Below, piece after piece: positions 26,569 to 37,300 of a stretch of 64,000 nucleotides of DNA. The position numbers were made by a program, and so were the translations under genes. The notes beneath the pieces were generated by a model. The model worked only from the letters and a program-made list of their open reading frames with translations. It was not told the DNA's origin and searched no databases. Source of the stretch: Verrucomicrobiaceae bacterium (GTDB lineage: Bacteria > Verrucomicrobiota > Verrucomicrobiia > Verrucomicrobiales > Verrucomicrobiaceae); contig JACKQF010000001.1 in NCBI GenBank assembly GCA_024232965.1, positions 310,001-374,000 of the forward strand, written 5' to 3'. How positions within the stretch are numbered: the stretch's first letter is position 1; every line of letters begins with the position of its first letter.

Positions 26569-27543
26569 TCAATGTGGCGGAGTTTCGGATTCATGGCCCT
26601 GGTAGTGTGTGACATCGTAGCCTTTCGAGCGGAAGAGGTTTACCAGCCCTTTTTCCCCTGCAAAATGCCCGGTCCCGACTAGGACCATTATGTTCTTTCC
26701 AGTGAGCAACTCCTGTTCCAGTCTCGTGATCCAGTTTCTATTTCGATTGTTCAGAAACAAATCCATCAGCTCTGGGAACTTTTCAGCCTCTCTAAATAGC
26801 ATGCCGTGGAGAGTGTCCAGATCCCCATCCTTCCAGGCCCGGATCATTTTGTTAAACTCGCCGGAGAGGTTCTTTACCTCTTCCAAGGTTTGCGACAGCA
26901 ATTCCTGCTGCTGATGATCGGTGAGCCCGGCGAACATCTGTAGCTGAAATTCGACGGTCTCTAGCCCTTCAGCCGGTTTTTTGTCCTGGGCGGCCAGCGC
27001 TTCAAAGTAGTTGTCCACGCCCTGATCCGGCTTCGCTCCCAGCGCTGCGTATTCGACCGCCGTGATCATCAGGGCGACGTACCAGGGACGGAATCGATTC
27101 AATGACGACGGGTCCAGATTGCGCGTCGCAGCCCAAGCCTTTACGGCTGCCCAGCTCTTTTCGTCGATGTGGCGGTCCAGGGCGGTGTCGTTAGAATAGG
27201 TCGCAAGGGAGCTCATGCGGCTGACTAAATCGGTCGAACTTCCGGAGCCGGGCGGCAGTTCAAGGAGCAGCATCTGAGAGTCGAGGTAGGCCGCCTCGTA
27301 GGCCGGTGCCAGCGGGTAGTCCTCCTCGCGCAGAATGTGGATCGTGCCGCACAGGTAAAGTTTGTTTTTACCGTTGGCGCTCTTTACCACCCAGACGCTC
27401 CCAGCGCCGTCTTCTGGGGCGAGCACCGCATCGGGGACCACCGCCTCTGCCTTTGGCGACGATGGCTCGCAACCGGTCAGAACCAGCAGGAGGGGGAGGC
27501 AGATTATCCAGGGCAAGAAAAGGCGCACGCGTCGCACATCCAA
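26569..27543 (-). CDS. TraB/GumN family lipoprotein
   Basis: The product is 324 residues. A lipobox (LVLTGC) puts the acylated Cys at residue 25. The TraB/GumN (Tiki-like) signature motifs are present: LYLCGTIHIL (about 62) and MVLVGTGHFAGEKG near the C-terminus, with a helical region between. Tiki-family members in animals are metalloproteases; the bacterial members are uncharacterised. The conserved GTIH and GTGH histidines are kept. It shares a 137-bp divergent promoter region with RNase R. Confidence 0.85.
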   Translation of the reverse strand: MDVRRVRLFLPWIICLPLLLVLTGCEPSSPKAEAVVPDAVLAPEDGAGSVWVVKSANGKNKLYLCGTIHILREEDYPLAPAYEAAYLDSQMLLLELPPGSGSSTDLVSRMSSLATYSNDTALDRHIDEKSWAAVKAWAATRNLDPSSLNRFRPWYVALMITAVEYAALGAKPDQGVDNYFEALAAQDKKPAEGLETVEFQLQMFAGLTDHQQQELLSQTLEEVKNLSGEFNKMIRAWKDGDLDTLHGMLFREAEKFPELMDLFLNNRNRNWITRLEQELLTGKNIMVLVGTGHFAGEKGLVNLFRSKGYDVTHYQGHESETPPH

Positions 27544-27680
27544 TCACGCATTCGTTGCCTTCTGCAAGGGCTGAATGCGTTGGTTTTCACGGGGATAAAG
27601 GGTCTATCGTTTGTGGCTAATTTGATTCGCTGTGGTGGATTGCAAAAATCTATTTCGCGCAAAGTGCGTGTTTTCGTGCC

Positions 27681-30173
27681 ATGGTGCGGCCGATGGAACA
27701 ATCCCTCCTCACTCTCCTGGCGGATCCCGAATATACGCCAGCTAACCTGGGCGAACTGCTCGCCCGTCTTTCCCTCAAACCAACCCAAAAGGCCAGACTC
27801 GAAGACGCGCTACATGCGCTCGTCGATCAGGGGCTCATTGTCCGCACCAAGGGCAACCGCTTCATTCAAGCCCGCGAGGCCGACCTGATCCCTGGCGTCA
27901 TCCAGATCACCCGCCAGGGTCGCGGCTTCGTTCAACCAGACCAGCCCGGCATTGGCGAAATCAGCATCCCGGAAGCTGCAACGGCCACCGCCATGCATGG
28001 CGACCGCGTTCTCGTCCGCCTCAATGTGAAGCCGCAGGGCCTCCTGAAAAAGGCACCGGATGCTGCCAGCGGCAAAGTCGTACGCATTTTGGCGCGGAAG
28101 CGCTCCCAGTTTGTGGGCACCCTCCAGACGGGCAAACAGTTCCTTTATGTCATCCCGGATGATCCCCGCTTCAGCCACAATATCATCGTGCCGCCGCCCC
28201 GTGATGTCGGACGCCGCGCCCGCCCAGGGGACAAAGTCGTCGTTGAATTGACCGATTGGGAAAACCGCCACACCAGCCCCGAGGGCGAAGTTATTGAGGT
28301 GCTCGGCGCTGCGGATGCAGAAGGTGTGGACATGCTGAGTGTACTGCGCCATTACGACCTGCCGCTACACTTTCCCAAAGCGGTCTTGGCTGAGGCGGAG
28401 GCCATCGGCAAGTCCCGCCCCGACAATCGGCCCAGCGATGCGGATATCAAAGGCCGCGAAGATTGCCGCAGTCACAACGTCATCACCATCGATCCAGATG
28501 ACGCCAAGGACTTTGACGACGCCATTTGCATTCAGCCCTTCAAAGACGGCTGGAAGGTCTGGGTGCATATCGCCGATGTGTCCTACTACGTCCGTCCGGG
28601 TGGTCCTCTCGATGAGGAGGCCTACAAGCGGGGCAACTCCACCTACCTCGTGGATCGTGTCATTCCGATGTTGCCGGAGGCGCTCAGTAACGAGCTGTGC
28701 TCACTGAAGCCGAACATTGATCGTCTCACGAAGTGCGTAGAGTTCCACCTCTCCTCCGAGGGGGCCGTCATTTCCACCAAGTTTTACCCCGCTGTGATCT
28801 GCTCCAAGCGTCGCTTCAGCTACCAGCAGGCCTTGGCTGTCATTGAGGGAAAAGCCACAGACACCATTGAGGCGATGGTGCAAGACGCACATCAGGTGGC
28901 CCAGCGCATCCGTAAGCGCCGCTTCAAAGACGGGTCACTCGATCTCGACTTCCCGGAAAATAAGATCCGACTCGATGATCAGGGTCGCATCCTACGCATC
29001 GACCGCATGGAAAACGATGTGTCCCATCAGCTCATTGAGGAATACATGTTGCTGGCAAATGAAGCTGTCGCCGCGCATCTCATGCGTATAGACCGGCCCT
29101 CCATCTACCGCATTCACGAGGCTCCCAAGGACAAGAAGCTCCAGGAATACCGCGACGATGTCCTCAGCCATCACATCCCGTGCGGAAATCTGAGCCTGCG
29201 GCCGGAGGTGCAGAAGCTCCTCGCAAGGCTCAACAGCATGCCCATCGGTGCTGCGCTGAAGATTGGCTTTCTACGCTCTCTCATGCGTGCCCGTTATGCA
29301 GTCGAGCCTCTGGGGCACTACGGCCTAGCCAAGACTCGTTACACGCATTTCACCTCACCTATTCGTCGGTACTCCGATCTCGTCGTGCATCGCGTGCTTT
29401 TTGAAAAGCAGCAGCCTACCGTGGCAGCCATGCGGGAGATCGCGGATCACTTGACCGATACGGAACGCAACTCTGCTGATGCCGAGCGCGATAGCAAAGA
29501 CGTCAAGCTTTATGCTTGGCTGACCGCCCAACTCGACTCCGGCAGCCCAGCGCCCTACGACGCCCTCGTTACCGATGTGCGGAATTTTGGGTTCTTCGTG
29601 GATGTGCCCGGATTGGGTATGAGCGGGGCCGTGCCGCTCTCCTCCATTCAGGACGATTTTTACACGCTCGACACAGTTCGCAACGAACTCGTCGGTCGTC
29701 ACACTCGCCGAATCATCAAGCTGGGGGACCGGCTCAGAGTGCAGATCTACAAGCTGGATAAATTCAAGAAGCAGGTCGATTTTTGCATCGTCCCCACCCC
29801 TGGGAAACCTGCCCCACAAGCCAAGGGCAGGGGAGATAGCTGGGAACAAAAACGCAGCGGCGAAGGAGATCGCGTCCGCAACTGGGATCGCGAACGCCGC
29901 AACGAGCGCAAAGGCAGCAACAACCGAGATCGCGACCGTGACCGTGACCGCAGTCGAGGCCCCGCCAAACCTAGTGGCCCCAAACCCGGTCCCGGTAAAC
30001 CTGGCGAAGCTAAACCAGTCGAGCGCACCCGCACCGACGCTCCCGTGAAGCCCAACGGCACCCGCAAGGAGCGGAACCAAAACAAGCCCAAGCGCACCAT
30101 GCCCCCGGGCCCCAAGCCCGGCAGCAGCGGCACCCAACCCGCCAAACCCAAAAAACGCCACCGCGGGAAATAG
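27681..30173 (+). CDS. rnr: Ribonuclease R with long basic tail
   Basis: The product is 830 residues; ATG at 27681 or 27693 (MEQSLLTLL) may be used. It has an N-terminal winged helix (about 5-65), cold-shock OB domains (about 75-235), the RNB catalytic domain with DPDDAKDFDDAI near 272 (Asp metal ligands), and an S1 domain (about 630-720). The 3'-to-5' exoribonuclease degrades structured RNA. The last 95 residues are very rich in Arg/Asp repeats (DRDRDRDRSRGP) and Lys/Pro, a disordered basic tail longer than in E. coli RNase R, likely for RNA or ribosome binding. It is monocistronic. Confidence 0.93.
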   Translation: MVRPMEQSLLTLLADPEYTPANLGELLARLSLKPTQKARLEDALHALVDQGLIVRTKGNRFIQAREADLIPGVIQITRQGRGFVQPDQPGIGEISIPEAATATAMHGDRVLVRLNVKPQGLLKKAPDAASGKVVRILARKRSQFVGTLQTGKQFLYVIPDDPRFSHNIIVPPPRDVGRRARPGDKVVVELTDWENRHTSPEGEVIEVLGAADAEGVDMLSVLRHYDLPLHFPKAVLAEAEAIGKSRPDNRPSDADIKGREDCRSHNVITIDPDDAKDFDDAICIQPFKDGWKVWVHIADVSYYVRPGGPLDEEAYKRGNSTYLVDRVIPMLPEALSNELCSLKPNIDRLTKCVEFHLSSEGAVISTKFYPAVICSKRRFSYQQALAVIEGKATDTIEAMVQDAHQVAQRIRKRRFKDGSLDLDFPENKIRLDDQGRILRIDRMENDVSHQLIEEYMLLANEAVAAHLMRIDRPSIYRIHEAPKDKKLQEYRDDVLSHHIPCGNLSLRPEVQKLLARLNSMPIGAALKIGFLRSLMRARYAVEPLGHYGLAKTRYTHFTSPIRRYSDLVVHRVLFEKQQPTVAAMREIADHLTDTERNSADAERDSKDVKLYAWLTAQLDSGSPAPYDALVTDVRNFGFFVDVPGLGMSGAVPLSSIQDDFYTLDTVRNELVGRHTRRIIKLGDRLRVQIYKLDKFKKQVDFCIVPTPGKPAPQAKGRGDSWEQKRSGEGDRVRNWDRERRNERKGSNNRDRDRDRDRSRGPAKPSGPKPGPGKPGEAKPVERTRTDAPVKPNGTRKERNQNKPKRTMPPGPKPGSSGTQPAKPKKRHRGK

Positions 30174-30578
30174 CCTTGGTGGCGCGGCACCGTCGTCCAG
30201 TGCGTGAAGGGGGGCGTTGTCAATTGGAAGTCCCCAACTCAGTCTGTCATCTAATCTCTGACGAGGGGCGTGCTGTGCACCAGGAGCGGGAAGCGATTGC
30301 GCGCCGAATTCCTGTAGCGGGCCTCTGCGAGGCCGGACTCACTGGGCCACCGATGACAAAATCGACGGCTAATACAACAGTCACCCTGGCAGCCCTCCCT
30401 CAACTACCGAACCACTAACCGTTTCGAGGTAGATTTCGCCCTCGTTGAGTCCCCCCTTGGTTCAAACATTCGTGGCATCTGAGTTTTCAGTGGGCGTGGG
30501 ATAGAACTCGATTTCTTCGGCTGGCGGGTGAGCGGTGAGTCGCTGGCTAAGCTGGGACTTTTGGTGAAGTGGCGTTGG
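30174..30578. other. Intergenic region with a small GC hairpin
   Basis: No convincing gene is seen in these 405 bp. The only structured element is GGCCTC-TGC-GAGGCC at 30320-30334, a perfect 6-bp stem with a 3-nt loop, flanked by GTAGCG and CGGACTC. It resembles a repetitive extragenic palindrome, but a single copy in the window cannot show that. The region follows rnr and lies downstream of the PEP-CTERM gene, so both transcription units end toward it, yet no T-run terminator is present. Confidence 0.35.
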
Positions 30579-31346
30579 TCAACCGCTGGCGGCGCTTGAG
30601 GACGAGTAGGCTGTGCATGCGGCTGCGTGGCTTGGCTCGGGGGCTCGGTTGGCGAGGCCTGTGCCGGGACACTTGGGGAAGCGGCGTTGGATTGGTAGAT
30701 TCGGTGAGGGGAGGCTCCGGGAGATCGGCTCTGGAAGGCGGACTCTGAACGTTAGGATGATGAGGGCGGTAAGTACGAGGAAAACGCTGGTAGGTTCTGG
30801 GGCAGGGGCAGTTTGCAGGCGGTAGCTGGGCTGGTTCACGCTGCCGATCACGGCGGTGTCTGCGCTGTTCAGTACCCAGTTGATGGCGACTCCAATGTCA
30901 TCTGTGATATCGGGGAGCAGCCAAACTTGGTCGGCGTTGCCGCCGGGGCTTGCGTCGGTCACGAGTGCCATCTCGCCTCCGGGACCGCGGACCCAGATGA
31001 AGACCTGCTCCCCCGCAGTAAAGGTGGGGGAGAGTGGATTGCCCTGGACGGTGCCGTCGGTATTGAAGGTGAAGGAATTGCCGAAGGCGCGGGTGGTGCC
31101 GCTCCAATTCCCAGTGCTGAGAGGCTTCCAGTTGGTGGCCCAGTCGCTGAAGTTATCGACAGTGGGGGCGGCGTTGGCAAAGGTGCCGAGCTCGAAAGTA
31201 AAGCTTCCATCGAGGAGAACACCGTTGCTATCGATCAGCGATATTGAATCGTAAAGAGTGCTGTTCCAGGCGACGGTGGTGTTCGCGTTGGCTGCGCCTG
31301 CTGCGGTAATGAGCAGGAGGAGGGTCTTGCAGAGCAGTCGTCTCAT
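30579..31346 (-). CDS. PEP-CTERM protein with atypical C-terminal tail
   Basis: The product is 255 residues. A signal peptide (to about residue 21, GAANA) is followed by a beta-rich, Asn/Thr-rich domain of about 160 residues. A PEP-CTERM-type sequence, APAPEPTSVFLVLTALIILT, begins at about 181, but the protein does not end there. After FRVR a Pro/Ser-rich tail of about 55 residues continues and contains two more PEP triplets. A normal PEP-CTERM signal ends with Arg residues a few positions after the helix. A frameshift, sequencing error or true extension could explain the tail. The gene starts 7 bp after the end of the 2823-residue protein gene and is probably cotranscribed with it. Confidence 0.75.
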   Translation of the reverse strand: MRRLLCKTLLLLITAAGAANANTTVAWNSTLYDSISLIDSNGVLLDGSFTFELGTFANAAPTVDNFSDWATNWKPLSTGNWSGTTRAFGNSFTFNTDGTVQGNPLSPTFTAGEQVFIWVRGPGGEMALVTDASPGGNADQVWLLPDITDDIGVAINWVLNSADTAVIGSVNQPSYRLQTAPAPEPTSVFLVLTALIILTFRVRLPEPISRSLPSPNLPIQRRFPKCPGTGLANRAPEPSHAAACTAYSSSSAASG

Positions 31347-31353
31347 TTCAGGG

Positions 31354-34300
31354 TTACGGAGTGATCGGTGATGGCATCACCCAGGTGCTATTGCCATTGA
31401 CGCTGTTGAAGATGGCGGCGGTGCCAGGTGCAAAGATTTTGTCGGCCGCGTGGTCGAATCCGCTCACTTCGCCACCCTGGAGCCAGATGCCATCGCCTCC
31501 GTTGCCAAAGAGGTAGCAACTTGCGAAGCCTGGTTCACCCCCGGCATCGCCGGTCCAGAAGTGCATCTTGTCAGAATCACCTGCATTTGTGCCAGCGGTA
31601 AATCCGCTGGCAGTCGTCATGAGGCGGTCCGCTGGGCTCTGGGCGACAGGGTAAGGGGTGCCGATGAAGTTGAGTCCAGGCTTCAAGGGGCAGGCGAATT
31701 TCCAGGTGCGCACCTGTCCGTCTGCGGCGGCGACGACGGCCACGTTGGGTTTGGCGAAGAGTCCATCGGCAGGACCGATGATTCGGCCGTTTTGGCTGGT
31801 CAAGCTGGTATCTCCGGTGCGAACCCAGATCAATCCACGGGTGGGGTGGTTGATGAGGAAAAGGGAGGTGTAGTTGGCTGTGGCGCTATTCCAGACGTTA
31901 ATCTGATCTGCCGTCGCGGGGCTGTTGGACGCGTGGTATTCGGTGACGGGGAAGAGATCCTGCATGCGCCAATGGGGACGCAGTGCGATGATGCCTCCGA
32001 CGAGGTTCGCAGGAATGCTTGCCTTCGTGTTGAGATCGCTGCCTAGCTCCAGTGCGATGGAGGTGGCTGTGGTGGCAGCTTCATCCACTTCAAACCGGTG
32101 TCCTTCATTTACTCCGCTGAGGACCTCGACATAATAGTGCTCCCCACTGACGAGGATGCTGGCGATGTTTTTGAGACCGGTTGCGGTGGTGAGGTCAAGA
32201 GTGCTTCCGACGACGCCATCCACTGCGCCGGTAAAGACCGCTGGCCGCACAAATGGCAATCCGTAAGTCTGCTGCTGGAGTGCAAGTGGGCGGTGCTGCC
32301 AGCCGAGAATGCTGGAAGATGTGGTGATCTCTGGATTGCCGTCGTGGTTTGCATCCAGGGAGACGTAGAGGCGGGTGAAGCCGAGTTGCGACCCTGCGAG
32401 AGTGGGGTCGGTGGTCACGTCGGGGAAGGTTAGTGTCTCGGTGCCATCTCCATTGTTTACGATGGTCGGCGTGATTGTGGTGGCTTCCCACCCTCCGGAG
32501 GCGCCACTTAGGTCTGGGCAGACCTTGACGGTGAAGATGAGATCTGTCTGGCTGCCGTGACGGCGGCGCAGGAGGATGTAGGTGCGGTCGGCGTGGCGGT
32601 CGTCCTCCACTGCGAAGTTGGTGTCGGTATTGTCATCGCTGCCCAGCGCATATTCCAGGAGGTCGTCAAAGGCGTCATTGTCGTGATTCCCATTGCCTTC
32701 GCCTTCAATGCCGCGGCGCTGTTTCCATTCGGCGAAAGTTGACGGAAGATCTGTCTGATCGACAAAAGCGAAGTCGTGGGTCAGGTCGATATTGGCGTCG
32801 CGTTCATCATCGCTATCGCCAAAAAGGCCGGACTCATCGAAGCCGCTGGGCATGTTTTCGGCGCTAACGGCAATGATCCCGGTCTGCACGCCATCCTCGG
32901 CTGGACTTTCGGAATCCAAGCCGTCTTCACCTGCATCGTCATCGCCATCTGCATTGATGCCGGGAGCGGAGCGCATGTTCCAGAGGGGGGCACCTGTGGC
33001 GAACATTTCTTTTGGGACAAACAGACGGTAGAGACCGGGGGTGAGGTTATCGATGAGCCACTGGCCACCTTCTGCAGTCGTGGCGGACGCAAGCGGCCGG
33101 TCTTCCCCTGGGGAGTCTGAGTCGCGGAAAATCTGGACGGTGACACCGTCGACGCCTTCTCCTTCATCGGAGTGACCATTTCCGTTTTTGTCAAAGTAGA
33201 TCAGGTTTCCGACCGCGAGTGGCGCTGGTGGCGGAGCACCCGCGATGAAGGTGCGGATGGATGTTTCGGCACTGCCGGTGGACGTGTCCACGAAGGCTTT
33301 GTAGGAGTAGGATTCCCCCGGGATGAGACCGTAGAGAGTGGCGGACATCGTGCCGTTATTGATCGATCCACGAGTTTCTGAGGGGTCTAAGTTCCAATCG
33401 AGATTTGGGTTCTCTGAGGTCAGAGCAAAGGTGAAACTTGACCAATAGGTTTGCGCGCCGTCTGGAATGCCAACGTCCACAGAGACTTTGGTTTCGGTCT
33501 CGGTCAGATTCGTTGCATTCAGATTGGTGAGTGTTGGTGGCGGCAGTGGCTCATCGTAGTTGAGCGTGAAGGTGTAACCGGACTGGGACCACGCGGCGTT
33601 CGATGAGATGTCGGCTCCGTCATCGGCGACGTAAAACATGAAAGTATCGCTGTCGCCCGGCGAGCGCTCGCCGTTGGCGTGGAAGACGAGTTCTGGCGCA
33701 CTCGGGACGGAGGTGAATAAGTTGCCGGAGGGGTCTTCAGATAGAAATGGATCCTCGCCGAAGAGAATTTCTCCTCCCGACGACCCCTCTGTGCCAGCGA
33801 AGAGCATCGATCCATTTCCGGCGATCGCGACGGTTGTCCAAGAATCGTAGCCGTCTGTCTCGGACCAAGTGCTGCCGCCATCTTGAGAGAAGTACAGCCT
33901 GCCGAAACTCTTCGCCGCAAGGATCAATGAGCCATCTGCTGAACAGGCGACACTTTGCCAATTCCAGCTGATATCGTTTTGCTGCCACGACAAGCCTCCG
34001 TCACTGCTGACGTAGATGAAGTCATCGTCGGTGGCGACGATTTTGGAGCCATCGGCGGAGATGGCAACGCTGGTCCACGTACTGAGATCCGCAGCGCTTG
34101 TCCAGTTCCCGCCACCGTCTTCCGACACTTGCAGGAAGCCAAATGCAGGAGCTGCGACGATCTTCAGTCCATTCGCAGAGCAGGCGACGCTGACCCAACG
34201 GTCATCGTTGTCTCGGGTGGTCCAGGTGGCACCGGAGTCGATGGAAGTGTGAATCTTTCCAACCCACTGCCAATCGCCTTCAACGAAGACTTCTTCTTCG

Positions 34301-37300
34301 GCAGAGACGGCGACTAGGTGGGTGCCGTCGGCCGACGAAGCCACAGAAGCCCAATCCCCTGTCAGGGTTGACGTGTTCCATGTGGTGCCGCCATCGACAG
34401 ACAAAAAGACCTCTCCGACTGCGTCGTCGGAATTGCGGGTCGCGGCGATCAGTTTCATGCCATCAGCAGATGATGCAACGCTCTTCCATGGGGCATTCCC
34501 GCCGCGTTGCGTCCACGTTTGACCTGAATCCGTCGATGTGTAGAGCGCACCAACACCGAACTCGTCGCTGGCGGCGACGACTTTGCTGCCGTCGAAGGAT
34601 GGCGCGATGGATTGCCAGTAACCGCTTACGTTCCGAGGTGTCCAGTTTTTGCCCGTCTGCGGCTTCATGCTGACCTCAAAGGTTCCATTCCAGACTTCTT
34701 GGCCATCAATGGTGAAGAATCCGGAGGAAGGTGTTTGCTCGATGTAGACAGAGGCAAAATTGTTGGGCGGGTTGTCGTTGGGATCCGAGAATCCGAAATC
34801 GGATGGGCGGAAGGTGTAGGTGCCGTTGGACGGCAACGAAACGCTATGATCCGCGCCAAATGGGGGTTCGCTGGTCGGCGTCACATGGATCGTGACTGTG
34901 TGTTCGGTCGGATCAAGGTTGAACCCTTCGTGGCCGTTGTCCTTGACGCGAAACCCGAAACTGTCGAACGAAGAGCCATTGCCGTCTGGGTTGGGCTCAT
35001 AGCTGAGGGTTGAATTGCTGGCGTTCAAAATCGCCCCCACACTGGAGATCTGCGAGTGATTGAGGTAAAGATTGCCGTGTGTGGGCAGTGTAGTGACGAT
35101 CACCGCGGCGAGTTCTCCCGGTGGATCATCCTGCGGGTCATCGGCAAACGGGAAGTTGATCGCCCGCAGATTGTAGGACGTGTCCTCCTCCATGGTGAAG
35201 GCAAAGTCTTCGGAGGTGGGTGGGTGTTGGGGATTGATGGCAACGCCTGTGAGCGCGATATCGCGGGCGAAGAACGGGGGGGCATCCGTCGCAATGTGAA
35301 GAGCGGCACCGTAGTTTCCTGGGGTGCTGGCGGCAAAGGCAACCTCCATTGTGGTGCTTGCACCCGCTTGGATCGAAGCTGCGGGCAGTTGGGTGATGCT
35401 GAAGGCGCTGCTCGTCGGTCCAGTGATGGTGGTGCTGGTGATCGCCAGTGGTCCAGTGCCGACATTTCGCAAGGTGACAGTGCGAGGAACTGGATCAGCG
35501 TTCGTGAAGTGCTCGCCAAAGCCGAGTCCGTTTTGGATGGCAATGATGTGGTATGAGCCACAAGACGCGGAGGTGACGAAGCCAAGGTTGGTGGGTTTGG
35601 CCAAGGCGGTATCGGCATTGTATCCCCAGTTGACCATCGTGCCATCGCTCTTGATGGCCACGCTGTGGCTTTGACCGCCAGCGATCGCGACCACATTGCT
35701 CAGGCCTGCCGGAACATTAATGACGCTTGAGTCGCCATTCGAACCCCATGCGACCACGGTGCCATCGCTTTTCAGCGCAAGGCAGTGCCGATGACCGCCA
35801 GCGATCGCGACCACATCAGTGAGATCCTCCGGCACCAAATTGCAGTCGCCATATTCGTCTCCCCACACAATGACATGCCCATCCTCCGTGAGGGCCATGA
35901 CGTTGTAGGATGCCATGGAGATGGCCTTGATCGGGGGAAGTCCAGCGGGTGGTGCATAGGACGATGCATCGGTTCCCCAGACGACCACAGAGCCGTCCTC
36001 TTTCAGTGCTGCCATCAACTCGCCCCATCGGCTTACGGCGATGGATTTCACGTTCGTGAGGTTCTCTCCGTTGGTCAGCTCTGGCTCATCGTATCCCCAT
36101 GACACCACGGTGCCATCACTTTTGAGGGCTAGTGAGTGAGCGTAGCCTGTTGCAATGGCGGTGACGTCTGTGAGACCGCTAGGAATGTTCGTTTCACCCT
36201 CTTCACCGACTCCGATCGCGGTGACTTCACCGTCGCGCAGGACAAGGCTGTAGCCAAAGCCTGCGGCCACGGCGGAGACTCCACTGAGGTTGTCGGGGAT
36301 CGTCAACTCCCCATAATAATCTTCGCCCCAGGCCACGAGGCGTCCGTCAATACTGACGTCCGCAGGAGATTCGACCTGTAGCTTGCCTTCGCCTGCGACG
36401 AATGTCCCGGTCAGGATGATGTCGAGCGGGTTCTCATCGGAATCGTTCGAACCGATGCGGAGTGTGGTCGAACTCAATCCAGATTGGGATGCCGTCAACG
36501 TCACGCTAAATGATGCGGATTGTCCGGCAGCGATGGGGCCGGTGAGGGCAGATGCGAGGGCGAAGTCTGAGCTTTGATTGCCCACGAAAGTGGGAGTGCC
36601 GACTACCAGGGGAGCATCGCCGAGATTGTGAACTGTGATCGTCTTGGGTGCGCTGGGAACGCCAAATCCCACGGTGCCAAAGTCGGTGCCTCCCACGACT
36701 TCCACATCGATCTCGGGCCCGACGGTGCGGAACGTTCCGGTCGTTGAGTAACCCGTTCCCACACTGTTTGTCGCAAAGGCACGGTAAGAGTACTCTATTC
36801 CCGGCGCCAGATTGAAGGCGTTCACGGTGATGTCGGTGACGGGATAGGAGAGGTACTTCAATACGCCGGTGCCTCCCAGAGTTGGGTTTGGATTGGCTGC
36901 GGTGGTCGAGACGATGAAGCCGATTTCCGTGATGGTAGAGTTTCCATCGGATTCAAGATGTGCCCCGAGCGTGGCGCTGGTTTCGGTAGGGTTGGTCGCG
37001 GCTGGGTTCGTCAAGGCTGGCACCGATTGTCCTGTGCCGCCCAGAGTTAGGGTGTAGCTGCTCTGGTCGGGATCGTCGCTGGTAATCGTGAGCGTCGCAG
37101 ACAGATAGCCCGTCGTCAGCGGCGTGAAGGTGACGGCGACAGAACCCTGACCTGCAGGGGCGATCGTTGACGCGCCCCCTCCCGATGTGATCGAATAGCT
37201 GTCCGCGTTGGTCCCCGTAATGGAGATGCTGCTGATGTGGAGGTCGGTTCCGCCCACATTGTCGATCACAAAGGTCGTAGGGGCAGTAGTGGTATCGCGC

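Noticed and set aside
29355..30161. Gly/Ala-rich 268-codon minus-strand frame
   Set aside because: Shadow of the RNase R basic tail.
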